Of a DNA stretch of 64,000 nucleotides, positions 11,421 to 23,700 are shown in pieces; position 1 is the stretch's first letter, and each line of letters opens with the position of its first letter. The notes beneath the pieces were generated by a model. It worked only from the letters and a program-made list of their open reading frames with translations. It was not told the DNA's origin and ran no database searches. A program made the position numbers and the translations under genes. This DNA is from Diphasiastrum complanatum (Eukaryota; Streptophyta; Lycopodiopsida; Lycopodiales; Lycopodiaceae). The stretch covers positions 40,149,820 through 40,213,819 of the forward strand of contig CM055092.1 of the NCBI GenBank assembly GCA_029204225.1. The letters are read 5' to 3'.

Positions 11421-13401
11421 TATTTAAGGCTTGATGTAAGAGAATAACAACTACTTAACCTATATAAGTAGCCATGTCTCTTTCCGAGCGCAAGGATTTT
11501 ATTTGTCCAATCAATATTGTGATATTGCCATTGTTTGTCTGTGCTTGCTTTATGTGCATTTGTTGATTAGATCTCTAATCATTCGTTTATACTATGTTTA
11601 ATGCTTAAATAAAAACCATCAAAAAAATTATGATATTTATTTTTGAGAGATTATGTAGATTCCATTCCTATACTTCGCCAATTTTCTTGAGCACTAGTGA
11701 ACATGGTCCCTGCAGTCACAATATGTTGTCCCATCTTTATTCATGTTGCTACTTTCTTGAGATTCTTGTTGATGGAAAATAAGGTTTTACTTCGTGGATT
11801 TTACTTGGTAGGCGAACAACAAGAACTCTGAAAAGGGAAGGCAAGTTTTCATCAATCTTATTAAACTTCAGTCAGTCCACTCTTTTCCATGATATTTTTT
11901 GAATGGCATGTAATGTTGGTTCAAAAATACTACCCATACTATTTAAATCAGTACAGTATCTCCAAAATCAACTTGCTCTCTACATCATGACAATATGAGA
12001 TTTTTATCTACTTTGAGAACTTACACTCCATCAAGTTAGATCTTGAAATAGCCACCTGCATCAATCATCAAACTTCTCAACAACTACATGAAAGCTTTTC
12101 TAACAGCCTATGAAGTTTATTATTGACCAAAAGCTGAATACTAGCTCAGTACGTTCTCTTGTATATAAAAAATACAAAACATTAACTAGTAAAAAAGCAT
12201 CCATGGCTCGTATGCTTGCTAATCAAACTGGAAGCTAGATTGGCTCAAAAAACTCTAACAAAATGAAACTCTGAAACCACAGAATACTTCATTGCAAAGA
12301 GCAGAGCCTCTATATACCCTATCAAATTGCCCATAAAGATACATTGCAAAGAGCAGAGCCTTTATATACCCTACCAAATTGCCCATAAAGATCTATGATC
12401 AACCCTTCCAGTGTCATCACTGAGATCCTTTAGTGAGAAACAATGGCTACTTTTGATGGATAAGCCAAAATTTAAGCTATGGGAACAGAGATCCAGGTTT
12501 CTTCCACATACCACAATGCACATGCAAAAATAAGGATCTGGTGAGACAATTCCAGCTTGAGATATAGGCTATAGCATTAATAAATGATGCTTAAATGCTT
12601 GTCAGTCAGAAATAAAACCAAGAAAGTTTGTGCATTGTGTACAACTAAAAGCAAAAAAGTTGGCATAACGAAATGCAAGAATAAGACAGTCAACTATTTG
12701 TTCCACTACACGAGCAGATGTATTGTTTTCATAATTGTAGAATGTTATACAGGAGCCGAGCACGCCCCTGTCTCAGTTCAATAGATTCCCTTTTAAAGAA
12801 TAGAATTGAAGCTGCTATTTGCATTCAAAAGCTGGAAACTCTTCTTGGAGCTCTTTTATATCGCTCCTAGACTTTGACGAAAGCTTTTATTGCCCCTTTG
12901 CATATGAAGTATCCGAAATCAATCTGGTCCCAACTTCCTTTGCCTGAAAGGTATTCAGTTCCACTAACTTTCACTGATACAAAATCCCCATTTCAAACTC
13001 GGAAGCGTCAATCCTTGGGCTATATTATGCTTCTAATTGTATCTCGTAGCACAGGTTTGCTGGAACTCGGTGCAATAGCAATAATGTCAAATGACATATT
13101 CACAAGCTGCACAATTTTGTAAGAGATCACTGACCTGTTTATGTTACACCCAATTGTTGTTCAGTCATACAAAATCTCTCTCCAAACAGATAAAATGCCA
13201 CCATCCGTATGAGACAATCCCATCCACAGTGCTTAATCATATTCCACTTCATTAGACCTAGGAGATATATCAGACTATTCTCAAGTTTTTGGCTCGGTAA
13301 AGGTCCAGGTTAGCTTGCTTGTTGCAGGAATCCACGCAAAAAAAAGACATTTTTGTCATTAAGGACCCTACATCATTACACCACCTGTCATTACCCCCCC
13401 C
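11421..13401. other. Intergenic DNA downstream of PRP3, no gene seen
   Basis: About 2 kb of AT-rich DNA without recognisable coding sequence. It contains a 52-bp tandem duplication (12,291-12,392, listed separately). Short open readings at 12.6 and 12.9 kb show no motif, and nothing links them to neighbouring elements. Confidence 0.5.
12291..12392. repeat. 52-bp tandem duplication
   Basis: Two adjacent copies (12,291-12,342 and 12,343-12,392) beginning ATTGCAAAGAGCAGAGCCT and ending GCCCATAAAGAT. They differ at two internal positions, which suggests a fairly recent duplication. Confidence 0.85.
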
Positions 13402-13441
13402 ATGTGTGTGTGTGTGCGCGCGCGCACGCATTTGTGTGTGT

Positions 13442-13472
<31 letters not shown>

Positions 13473-13481
13473 GTGCGTGCA

Positions 13482-13558
<77 letters not shown>
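13402..13558. repeat. Compound microsatellite (GT)n, (GC)n, G18, (GT)n, (GA)n
   Basis: Alternating purine-pyrimidine GT tracts with a short GCGC stretch, an 18-base G run (13,456-13,473), a GT tract (13,485-13,534), then a GA tract (13,535-13,558). It is about 325 bp beyond the PRP3 stop codon on its 3' side. Long open readings across it on both strands are artefacts of the repeat. Confidence 0.95.
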
Positions 13559-13882
13559 TATCTGGCTACGTGCCCTTGCCCTGTTTCTTTCAAATGCACT
13601 CCCTGTTTGCAGCAAATGTCCACAAATTGATATGGAGGAGCTTTCCTAGCTTCACAGGGTGTTTTAACACCACCATACCTAGCTTCATGAGCCTAAAATT
13701 AAAGCCTTGCTGCTACGTGCTTATAAGTTAACTAGCTTCAAAGTATAGCAGAAAATAAAGTTCCAGCAGAATTTCAATGCTTAAGGACCTTCAAACGAAA
13801 ATTTTGCAAATAATGGTTCTGTTGCCAATTGCAATACCATACCATCTAGTGACATCATAACCTTGTGTACTGACATACAGGG

Positions 13883-14744
13883 TTACTCATCAGAGAAATT
13901 AGCTGCAAGATCCCAATAGTGTGCAACACCAGCATCAGCTAAAAACTTTCGTGCAGCAACTTCAGTGCGGCACTGCTGAATCAAAAATTTGCCAAAAGCT
14001 GGCTTAGCAACACTGCCCTGCCATACCAATGAGCATTTGTTCACACGATGAGGTTTGTCTTCTTCTCCTTGATCTTCTTCTTTTACAATAGCTGCCCAAT
14101 TTATTCGCTTAAGCATAAGCTTAGAATAACGCTTGATAGATTTTGATCCTCCTTCCACAATCACCACACTCAAAGCATCACACATTACAACACATCCTGT
14201 TAGGCGATTTTCCTGAGCATTTATGTCTACCTTGAACCGTAGTTGTGCATGTGACAAATCATTAACCCTGTAGACAGAAACAATAGTCTCCAATGTGTTG
14301 GAATCATCAAAAAGCTTTTTCTCTTTCTTCTCCCGACGCTCAGCAGGGGTAAGCTTTCGGGCCAAGTTTCTGTCTGTGTGAGCTTGTTCACGCTCAGCAG
14401 CAGCAGTACGAATTTCCTGCTCAAGCCTTGTGGGGTCCTGAGTAGCTTCTGCACCAAGGACCTTCATCAAATTGCTCATTTTCACCTTGGATTTAGGTGG
14501 TTCTATCAAGCCCTGCCTGATCATCTCTTGTCTATCTTTCTCCTTTGCAAGCCGACGCTGTGTTCGAAGTTTCTTTTGCTCCTTCTTTGTCAGCTTCAAA
14601 GGCTGAGGAGGTGGAGGTGACGGTTCTGCAGGAGGCTCTATTGGAACAGGGTGCTCCACGTAGATAGTAAGCTTCTCAATCTTTACTTTCAGCTCCCCCT
14701 CTGTGACATCTTTGTAAGAACCAGAAGGTAGAAGAACTGCATCC
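13883..14744 (-). CDS. PRP3: PRP3 coding exon 6 (residues 693-979 and stop)
   Basis: Acceptor TGGCAG, then GGATGC, giving WDAVLLPSGSYKDVTEGELK, KIEKLTIYVEHPVPIEPP, LTKKEQKKLRTQRRLAKEKD, KVKMSNLMKVLGAEATQDP and the C-terminal DUF1115 region, ending in TAA at 13,885-13,883. This is the most conserved and most diagnostic part. The first Met in the open frame (14,659) is internal, not a start. Confidence 0.95.
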
Positions 14745-17700
14745 CTGCCAAACGTATACTCACAGTCACTATATGCTTGGAAACTTGAAAATGCTCACAA
14801 GAACACTTCAAGATGGATCATAAACAAAATATCTATTTGTGAAATTAGAATATATCCAATTTCACAAATTTATGTCATAAGCTAAAGCTTAGAAACAATA
14901 TACAAGCAACCCAAAAAGTCAAAGGATCTAAGTCAGAACAATAAAATAAAATTCGATAAACAAAAAATAAAAAATAAAAAATCTTAGCCAAACAGCATTG
15001 CTCATGTCTCATCAGTACCCAAAAGTAAGTGCTAACTGGGTTTCGAAAGACCCCGGATTCTCTTGGGTAGACCCAGTGTTGACTAAGAAGCAAAAGACAA
15101 TCACTAAGAAGAAAGAAAAAATAATATGATAATAATTCAAATAAAATGAAATCTAAAATTTAAAATTTTAATTAAAAATAAAATATAAAGAAATAAATAA
15201 AACAAGGACCAAAGATGTAGACAAGTTACCAAGACAAAGACAAAATACAAAATCTAGAAACAAAGCGGGCTCCTTAGCTCCCCACTTTTCTGGACTCTAT
15301 TTGAGTTTTTTCTTCTTAAGTACGAGAGGAGTTGAAAAACTTTATTACTTCTATAATACCTACAGAATCGTTTAAAATACAACTACAATTTACAAAAACA
15401 TCTGTATCCTTAAGCAAGTTTATCCAAAGCTCATTAATAGAATGAAGCAACGCTTTGAAGGAATTACTTAGCCACTTAGACAGTTTCATAGGCTGTCAGC
15501 ATAGTTTTATAGGCTGTTGCAATCATAGAACCCACGGTTCTCAGAACCGTGGGTCCAGGGAACCGTACCACGGTTCATGAACCGTGGTACGGTTCCTGTA
15601 GTTATTTAATCGATTAATTAATTATTATTTTTTTTTACCCTTTTCCCACCTTTAATTATTTCACTGTTTTTGGCCCTCATTTCTCTGTTTTTGGCAATCA
15701 TTTCACTACTGTTTTTGGCACTCATGCAACTCCCTGTTTTTGGCAGTCACTGTTTTTGGGCACTCACTGGTTTTGGCCCTCACTGTTTTTGCCACTCACT
15801 GTTTTTGCCACTTACTGTTTTTGGGCACTCGCTGTTTTTGCCACTCATGGGACTCAGGGCACTCACTGTTTTTGGCACTCAGTGTGTTTGGCCCTCATTT
15901 CACTGATTTTGGCATCATGGCACTGTTTTTGGCACTCATGGAAGTAAAAAAATTGATTAATTAATGGCACACTGCATTTTTTTGGCTTTTTTTAGCATTT
16001 TTTTGGCTATTTTTGGTTTAGCTTTCCATGAATGTGTATCTCATTCACTGTTCAAATCAGGTCTTGAAAACACCCAAATGAAACAAGACCAAGGTCTACA
16101 ATCAAATACAAACTGAAAAAGTACAATGTATGAAACTTAGTTCCTTGTGTCCAATTCAAGAACACTGACAAGAGTTTGTAATTCAAAGTACTTACAACCT
16201 TGAAATAAGTGCAGAATGCTTACCACCATTCAACATCAGGTATAGGATCCTTAGCTGGTTTTTCTTTGATAGGGATTCTTTCAACAACTTCTATTAAGTT
16301 AGGATTTATGTCAGCTTCAGCTTTGGCCTTGGCAAGTGCTGCTTGCTTTGTTTTTATCTCTTTTGCTTTGGCCTCTCCGAATTGACTCTGCAGGAAAACA
16401 AAGTCAACTCCAAATCATACACATGTGGACTTGAGAGTTTGTAAGAAGAAATCTGAAAACAAGGTTAAGTACATCAGATCATTTCTAAGAACAATGCTTG
16501 ACACTGTAAGGGTTCATCAATTGGCTTCATACATGAACAATGATGCTTGCATGCCGTAATCATTAACTATTTTTGCAATACATACATTAAGCCTCAAAAT
16601 TTCAGCTTCCTTAGACCATTTCCCCTCCTCGACAAACTGAAAGGATGACCTCTTTGGCCTCACAAGCTTCTTTCTATCAGTACCCATCCGAGGATCAAAG
16701 AATGGATTCGCAATAGGATCTTCATCTAGCTCCGGATGCAATATTTGAAAAGCTTCCTTTTTTTGCTTGTTGATATTGACCTGCCAAACAACGAGCTTTG
16801 AAGGTCAAGTTTATATGAAGCTTTTGACTGGAAGGCCTGTCAAGACTTTAAAATGAGCACAAGTTGGATTAATAGAAACATTCATTGGGGTTTCCGTACA
16901 CAAACACAGTAATATGTACAAAGAAATGCAACCACAGCTATCAAAGGGAGCATTGGTCATAAAACTGTTTATATTGAACCCCGGATATATCTTTACGAGA
17001 TTCAAAGGCTTAACAGGAAATAGAACAATCCATGGCAAGTGGTACAAAAAACACTATGATTTGACCGATATGAAGCAGCCTAAAATCCCAAGTAAACCTT
17101 AAACATTAACATTAAGATCAGAAGCATAATCAAATGTTATGAGCAGCTAGTATGTGAGAACATGCTGAATGAGCCTCATGACTAGTTCTAAATAAACTAG
17201 CTCGTACCATTTAAAGTTTCATGCATAGCTTCAAAAGTTCTAGAATCAAGCTTTTCAGATTTTACAACTAGCACAACCTACAATGACCAAAACTAATCAT
17301 GTCAGACAAGTTACCTGAAATTTTCAATTATGTCATCCATGGCAAGCTTAAGGCAAGTCAACTCCAAGTAAAGACTGAAAATTGGCTTAAGCCTGCTTGC
17401 ACAGCATCCAGATTCCATGAAACTCCAGACTTAGACTGGACTCTCAACCGACTGGCACTATGCCACAGACACCTGCACGAGGCTGTCACAGGTTTCAAGG
17501 TAACAAAATATGCAAGTCTGTTTGAGAGACATTGGGGCCTTGCAGTGTTCCTGCACCACTGCCGGACGCATAAGCATGGCTTATGACAAGCTGCTCATAA
17601 AATGATTGTCTATATGAACAGTAGCAGCATCCGTACTTCAAAACCATGTAGTATACGAAAAGCTTAACTATGTAAGATGTAGACAGAGCTTCATAGCTGG

Positions 17701-20700
17701 GCTTCATGCATGCCCCAACCTTCAGTTAGCACTGTTCCTACTAAAGTATACTACGGTCTTTCAAACTGAAACTAACTCCAGGTATAAAGCTAAAATGCCA
17801 TTAGAGTAGCCAACACAATATGCTGCCTCGTGCCCTACTCAAAAGCTAGGTTTATGCATGACTAACAATCTGCATATATGACCAAAAAGTAATATTGGAA
17901 ACTGGAAGAACTCTTTCACCAAAGCTGGTGTGGACTTCAGTGAGCTAGTAAGTCTGTTCACCATGAATAAGAATGGTTAGTCTAAACTTCTCTCAAAGGC
18001 ACAAAGATTTTTCAACTAAAAGGAAGAGTATTTCGGAATAAACACTATAACTGTGAGACACCAAAATGAAATGATGTCACTCCACCATATTCAATCCAAC
18101 AAGCTAGATATATATCTATTTATGAAATTAGAATATAACCAATTTCATAAATTTATATAGAGAAGTCAGTGATGTCATAAGGTAAAGCTTAGAAACAATA
18201 TACGAGCAACTCAAAAAGTCAAAGGATCTAAGTCAAAACAATAAAATAAACAAAAAATATTAGCCAAACAGCATAATCCAAATAGATATATACTGCAAAA
18301 ACACCATAAAGCAGTAACTGAGAAGCAATATATCACAATGCTCTCCAAATCCTAGGCTTGGCAGAGCAAACAACTAAGCCTAAAGATTATCATTCTCTTC
18401 CTATGACAAGATCTGATTGCTCTCTCTAAAAATCCGAACCAATGTTGCAGCAGATCGTGATCCACTGCAGCAGCAGAACGAGTCCATGCTTTTTTCAAAA
18501 AGAAATTGTAAATTTTTTTTAAAAAATACACTAAAAGAACCTTAAATAGCAGCAGCAAAAAAATTTACAGATTGCCTAAACATTCTACACAAATGGACAA
18601 CAAAAAAACAGTATAAATTCTTTTTTTTTTTAACAAATAAAAAGAAAAGACAAAAGTAGTGAACGTTCCGGGAAACTCTAATGGAATTTCCGGGATTGTG
18701 TTCTGGATCATGTTCCGGAATGCGATCCGGAACGGAATGTGCAAGTATGATCTGAACATTTAGCCCTCATCTCTTAAGAGACATATCCAAAGCTTAGAAG
18801 CCCATTCCGACCAAAATGGGTTGGAACGTTCCGTTCTGACCGTTCCGTACGTTCCAGAACGTACTGGGTCGGAACGTTTTTTTTAAAATATATAAAGGAA
18901 GAGGCACCTGAAGACTGCTGGCCGCATCTGCCGCATCTTCCTTCTTTGTGAGGGACACATCTTGATATGCAAGAAATGAGTAGAGTTCTTTTGAAAATCT
19001 TGTTCTGTCGGTTTATCTAATCATAATCAAAAGCCCAGGCCACCACAGTGAGGACTCCTTAGTCGTCCTCCTTTTGGTTCCCTGTGATTGATGTGGGTAA
19101 TCCGTTATCATGCTAGTGTGGCACCGCCCCTACCTGATTTCTTGAAATTTCCTTTTCACGTATTATGCGCATGATGAACGAATTCAAAACATAGCATAAA
19201 GAACATTCAAAACATAGCACAAAGAACATCCAAAAGTAGCAATAAGTGTCAATAAATTGATGATTCTACAACAAAGAAAGCACGGAACTGGATGGTTGTC
19301 AATCGCGCATGTCTGGATGGTTGTCTCAATCGCACACGTCTATCCCTCGATGGTTATCATCCTGAAAACCATGTCAGGTGATGGCATTGTGTGCAGTCAT
19401 CGCGCATTTCTGGATGGTTATCGACCAACCAGATCTCCACTCAGTATTGCTGGTTTTTCTTTGTTAAAAAAAAAAAAATTAATTATATTTTGGTCAGGTT
19501 CCGGAATGGAACGCGCTCTGGAAGGTTCTTTGTTAAAAAGTTTTTTTTTTAAATCATTTTTTGGTCAGGTTCCGGAATGGAACGCGTTCCAGAACACGTT
19601 CCGTTCCGGAACGGGCAACTAAGATCCAAAGCATAATGACAAGGGAACGGGAACGGGAATGGGAATGGCAACGAGAACGAAAATGTCCCCGAGAAAATGG
19701 GAGCATGTCCGCATAGTAATATGATCAAAAGATAAACACATAAGAACATGATATTTATAGAAATTTGTAGATTGAAATTAACCCTGATATACATAAAATA
19801 AGGGATCAGAATTGTGTATATATATGCAAAGGCAGTACCATAATGGCGCAAAGTCTCAATTGCAGATGGGCAACTAACCTCTTGCAAGAAGTCTGCATTT
19901 TTTCATGACCAAAAAAGTGATATTTTTTCGTTCTTAAAAGTACGATTGGCCAACATCCTCTATTCTTCCCTTCTACATCCAGATAAAAGCCCTTATCGCT
20001 TTCCTCAAATCGTTGACGCTATGCTGACCGCTCTACAAATCGTAGAGGAAGTGTTGATCATAAGGCTTACTGACTAGTGATTGACCTGTTGAAAATCCTA
20101 ACTCCTTTTTTGTGCCATTAAGACTCTCATTTTGTTACGATTTCTAATGGACAAGATTAAGGCTCCTGTCATTCCAATTGTATGTCCTCTTGGCGTCACA
20201 TGCGCTACTCTATGCCTTTCATTGCCAAGGACTACAAATCACACAGTCGTTTCTGAAGATCACCCTATCACAAACTCTAATGACGTCAGAGTTTGAAACT
20301 GCACGGATATGCAATAGATCGACGAGCAACATCCCACATGACTCCAAGGACCCCTTTGTTCAATAAGCCAGTTTCCATGTGGAACTTGAGGTACTTCTAT
20401 CTTTCACAAACATGTCTTTAAACTTTAGCGCTATCTTGTGATTTGTCATTATGGTTGCTTTGATGTCTATTACAAACTCTGAGTAGCCGAAGAAAAGTGA
20501 CATGCTTTACTTGGCTATGTGATAGATTGTAGATAAATGGAACAGTAATAAATAAGCAATATCACTCTCTGAACGTAGAATGTGAAGAAGTTGTTCTAGT
20601 CAAGTTGTAGATTATGAGAAAAGATAATTAAATCGTCAACTGTTTGTTTTTCAGTGAACATCGTAGTATACCCTGAATTAAGGCAATTAATGCTATAACA

Positions 20701-23700
20701 TTGAAACACAATGTTAAGGGCCTATACCTGATATGGGCGAAACATCCCATTAAGGCTAAAAATTACCCTCTGGACATGTAGGACACTACCAGAATACCTG
20801 TTGAAACACGCGGGTCTGGCATAGCACACACATACCCACTTGAAACCAAAGCAGTACACGGACTAGGAAGAAGTATGGGTGCTAAATTTTTTGAACTAAT
20901 CATCTCAATCATATCATTCTCGAAATGCCCATCAAGGAAAAGGACGTGATCCCAAGAATATAAGCATTCAAACTGCTCATGACCTAACAGACTTAAGCTC
21001 GGGAAAGAAGCACACTATTAATTGGTTAAACAATAAAAGACATGACTAGTATTCTTGAAGGATGAATCCTACAACGAATCTTATAGATCTGCTAAATGGA
21101 TCAGAAACACACTCCCGAGGAGGTAGAGACTACCCATTCTGGGCCCTGAACTCTACACTCCGGGCATATAGGTGGCAGAGTAGTCTAGGATAAAGGTAGG
21201 AAGTTTTGTTGGGCATCAAACTAGGGTAAGTGATTGGTCTCCTATGTCTATTGAAATTGACAGATCAACCTTCAGTTGCCACAAGCATGACCATAAGGGA
21301 AACACCACTAGACCACCTATAGACAAAAGACCCACTACTAAGGAGACAACAACTGCTTTACTAGGTAAAGGAGATGATTTGTGCAATATTCTATCAAATC
21401 TTGAAGAGGATACTCACAACCTTTGAGCACTGCTTTGTGCAATTTACATTGTGTGAATATTCGTGGATCTTCAAAAAAAACTACGAAGGACTAACATTTT
21501 CGTTCACGCCACCCTTAAAGGTGTGATCCACACACGTAAGAGCAAAAGCGGGAATGAGTCAAGCTACAACCGACCCCCATCTGTGAACCCTATGCTATAA
21601 GTTCCCTATGAGAAGACCTACACTGGTGCTAACCTTCGACAATAGAAGTAGGACTACATTAAAATCATTCGCCTAAAGATCCCTGAAAAGTCAATAGGAC
21701 CACCCATGGGAAAAGAAAGAAGGTATCGGAAGGTCTAAGAATCACAGTAAACAAGGAGACCTGAAAAACCCAAAGAGCCACATTCACGGTCTACAAGGGA
21801 CTTTCTGAGAACTCTCAGCATGGCCCATGTGTCAAATCCCAAAAAGTATTGCCCATGAACAAATACTGGGCTGGGCATCTATAGAGTTGATAGCCATAGA
21901 TACAACATCAAGGACCCTTCGCAATGGGGATATAGCCTTTGAGGTCAATTACAAAGGATACAAGGTTAAAGCCTCAGTATGCATCAGGCTAGCTAATTGT
22001 TGGACATTTTTGACTATCTGTATTCTTGCAATTACAAAGTGCGTTCAAGAATTCATCAACTCCTAGCCTTCATGACATATTTGGACTATGCGCACTGCCT
22101 GTCTTGTGGATTTTTGTCTGTTAGACCATTGAGGAGTATCTCAACACAATTTCCATTCTCCAGATTTCTATAGGCAGATGCAAGCCCACGACAGGTGGTT
22201 CAGAGTACAGCATCATGCTAGTGAGAGCTCCCTGGAAGGGTATGAATTATTACAAACCCTAATTTGGAGGATGGTACTAGGTAGAAACAACATCCACTAA
22301 GTACACTAAACTAAATCTAAGGGTACCACATCCTATACCAGAATATTCCCCTAAAGAGCTAAACTTTGTCATAGGATGTACAGGGAGGGATCCAAAAGTA
22401 GAATACAAGAACGAGACTATACACGAGCTTAAAAAGCGGGTAAGACATCACTAGACATATCTAGGAAGTGAATCCTTTAGGAAACCTAATCGTAGTCACA
22501 GCTAGGTAATGAATCTTGGCTTGAGACTAGACTCAATATCGAGGAACCCACTCTGACAACGTCTAGGAACCCTATTAACTGCTCTCTAGAGTTCACAAAC
22601 TATTGTAGACTGATACACCATTTACTATAGTCATTGTAAGTGGTCTATCTATAAATGACCAATGGGCCTAAAAGATTGCATACTAATGGAGTCTTTTAAG
22701 CTTTCCCCAAACAAAAGAATATCTCCACAATCTACAAAACCTCTTAAATCATCTACAGATGTTGAAGAGTGTCTATCGTTGCAATTCCATAGTCCAAATT
22801 TTAGTGACTGTGGGTGGGTCCTCAGGTTGCTCCCAAACCTAAAGGACCCAACTACCTGTTTTCTGCTATTGGAAGTTTTCTCATCCAATTATCTCACTTT
22901 TCCATCAAGATCTATTATTGTTTTGCCCGAAATTTTAGCGTCTTGGAAGGCCTTTATGCATTCTTCTACTTGCGTAAAAGTGAGATCATGATCTAAGAAA
23001 CTACTTGTCCCTTTGAGCTTGGTTTTTAGACAGAAAACTGATTTCCACTCTTCCAGCCATTTAAAACAAATAATAAGAGTAGCATTATCTTTTTTTTGTA
23101 CGCCAAGTATTCTTTACTCCTTGACTATGGTGGTTGAGTGTATTTTTCCAATTGTCCAACTAGTTTGTTCTAGGGAGAATTTTTTAATAACTGATGTTGT
23201 ATTGATTAATAAGTCACTAATTTTGAAACCGAGGTCTACTCCTTTTGTTGACGCAGAGTGTATAGCTATGCATTGTAGGATAGTTGACCAAAGCACTATG
23301 TGTTGGATTTTTACGGTAGGAACTTGCTCAGGGCTCACTTCCTCTGCCTTGGATCAACCGTAGGGGCCCGAGGGATATTGACAGGTACATTTTTGTATTG
23401 ATTGATAGTTGCAACACTTTGCTTGGAAATTGGATTTCATTCATCCTGTTTATACCTCTTCGTACTTTGGACATAAATGGGTCCAACTCATGGCTTTTTG
23501 GGCCTTGTTCTGGCCAAAAATGCCATATAGAGTAGAAGAGGTCGGACTGGGAGTAGATTTGGTTCTGAAAGACATCGATGAGTCTATAGATTACTGATCA
23601 GATTCCAGAGCATGGACTTCTGGCTTTTTCTGGTTTCAGATGGGAATCGGTTTATGGAGCTGAGACCAGCTTAGCTAGTAGTCACGGTTCTAGTGCAGTG

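Larger units (their letters stand above)
14745..16223 (-). other. PRP3 intron 5
   Basis: A 1,479-bp intron (GT at 16,223, AG at 14,745). It contains a dispersed repeat (14,832-15,290), two palindromes (15,530-15,594) and a GTTTTTGGC minisatellite (15,660-15,945). Confidence 0.85.

Noticed and set aside
13270-13649. Overlapping open readings on both strands across the GT/GA microsatellite
   Set aside because: They translate to VCVCVC, THTHTH, REREREER-type repeats and are artefacts of the tract.
15670-15964. Hydrophobic membrane proteins on the plus strand
   Set aside because: The readings come from the CTGTTTTTGGC minisatellite and mimic membrane segments because of TTT/CTG codons.
17299-17586. 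A 95-codon gene antisense to PRP3 in intron 3
   Set aside because: No domain, no conserved motif, and nothing to show expression; length is within chance.
22662-22991. LINE endonuclease on the plus strand
   Set aside because: No endonuclease motif appears here; the clear endonuclease words begin only near 23,690.
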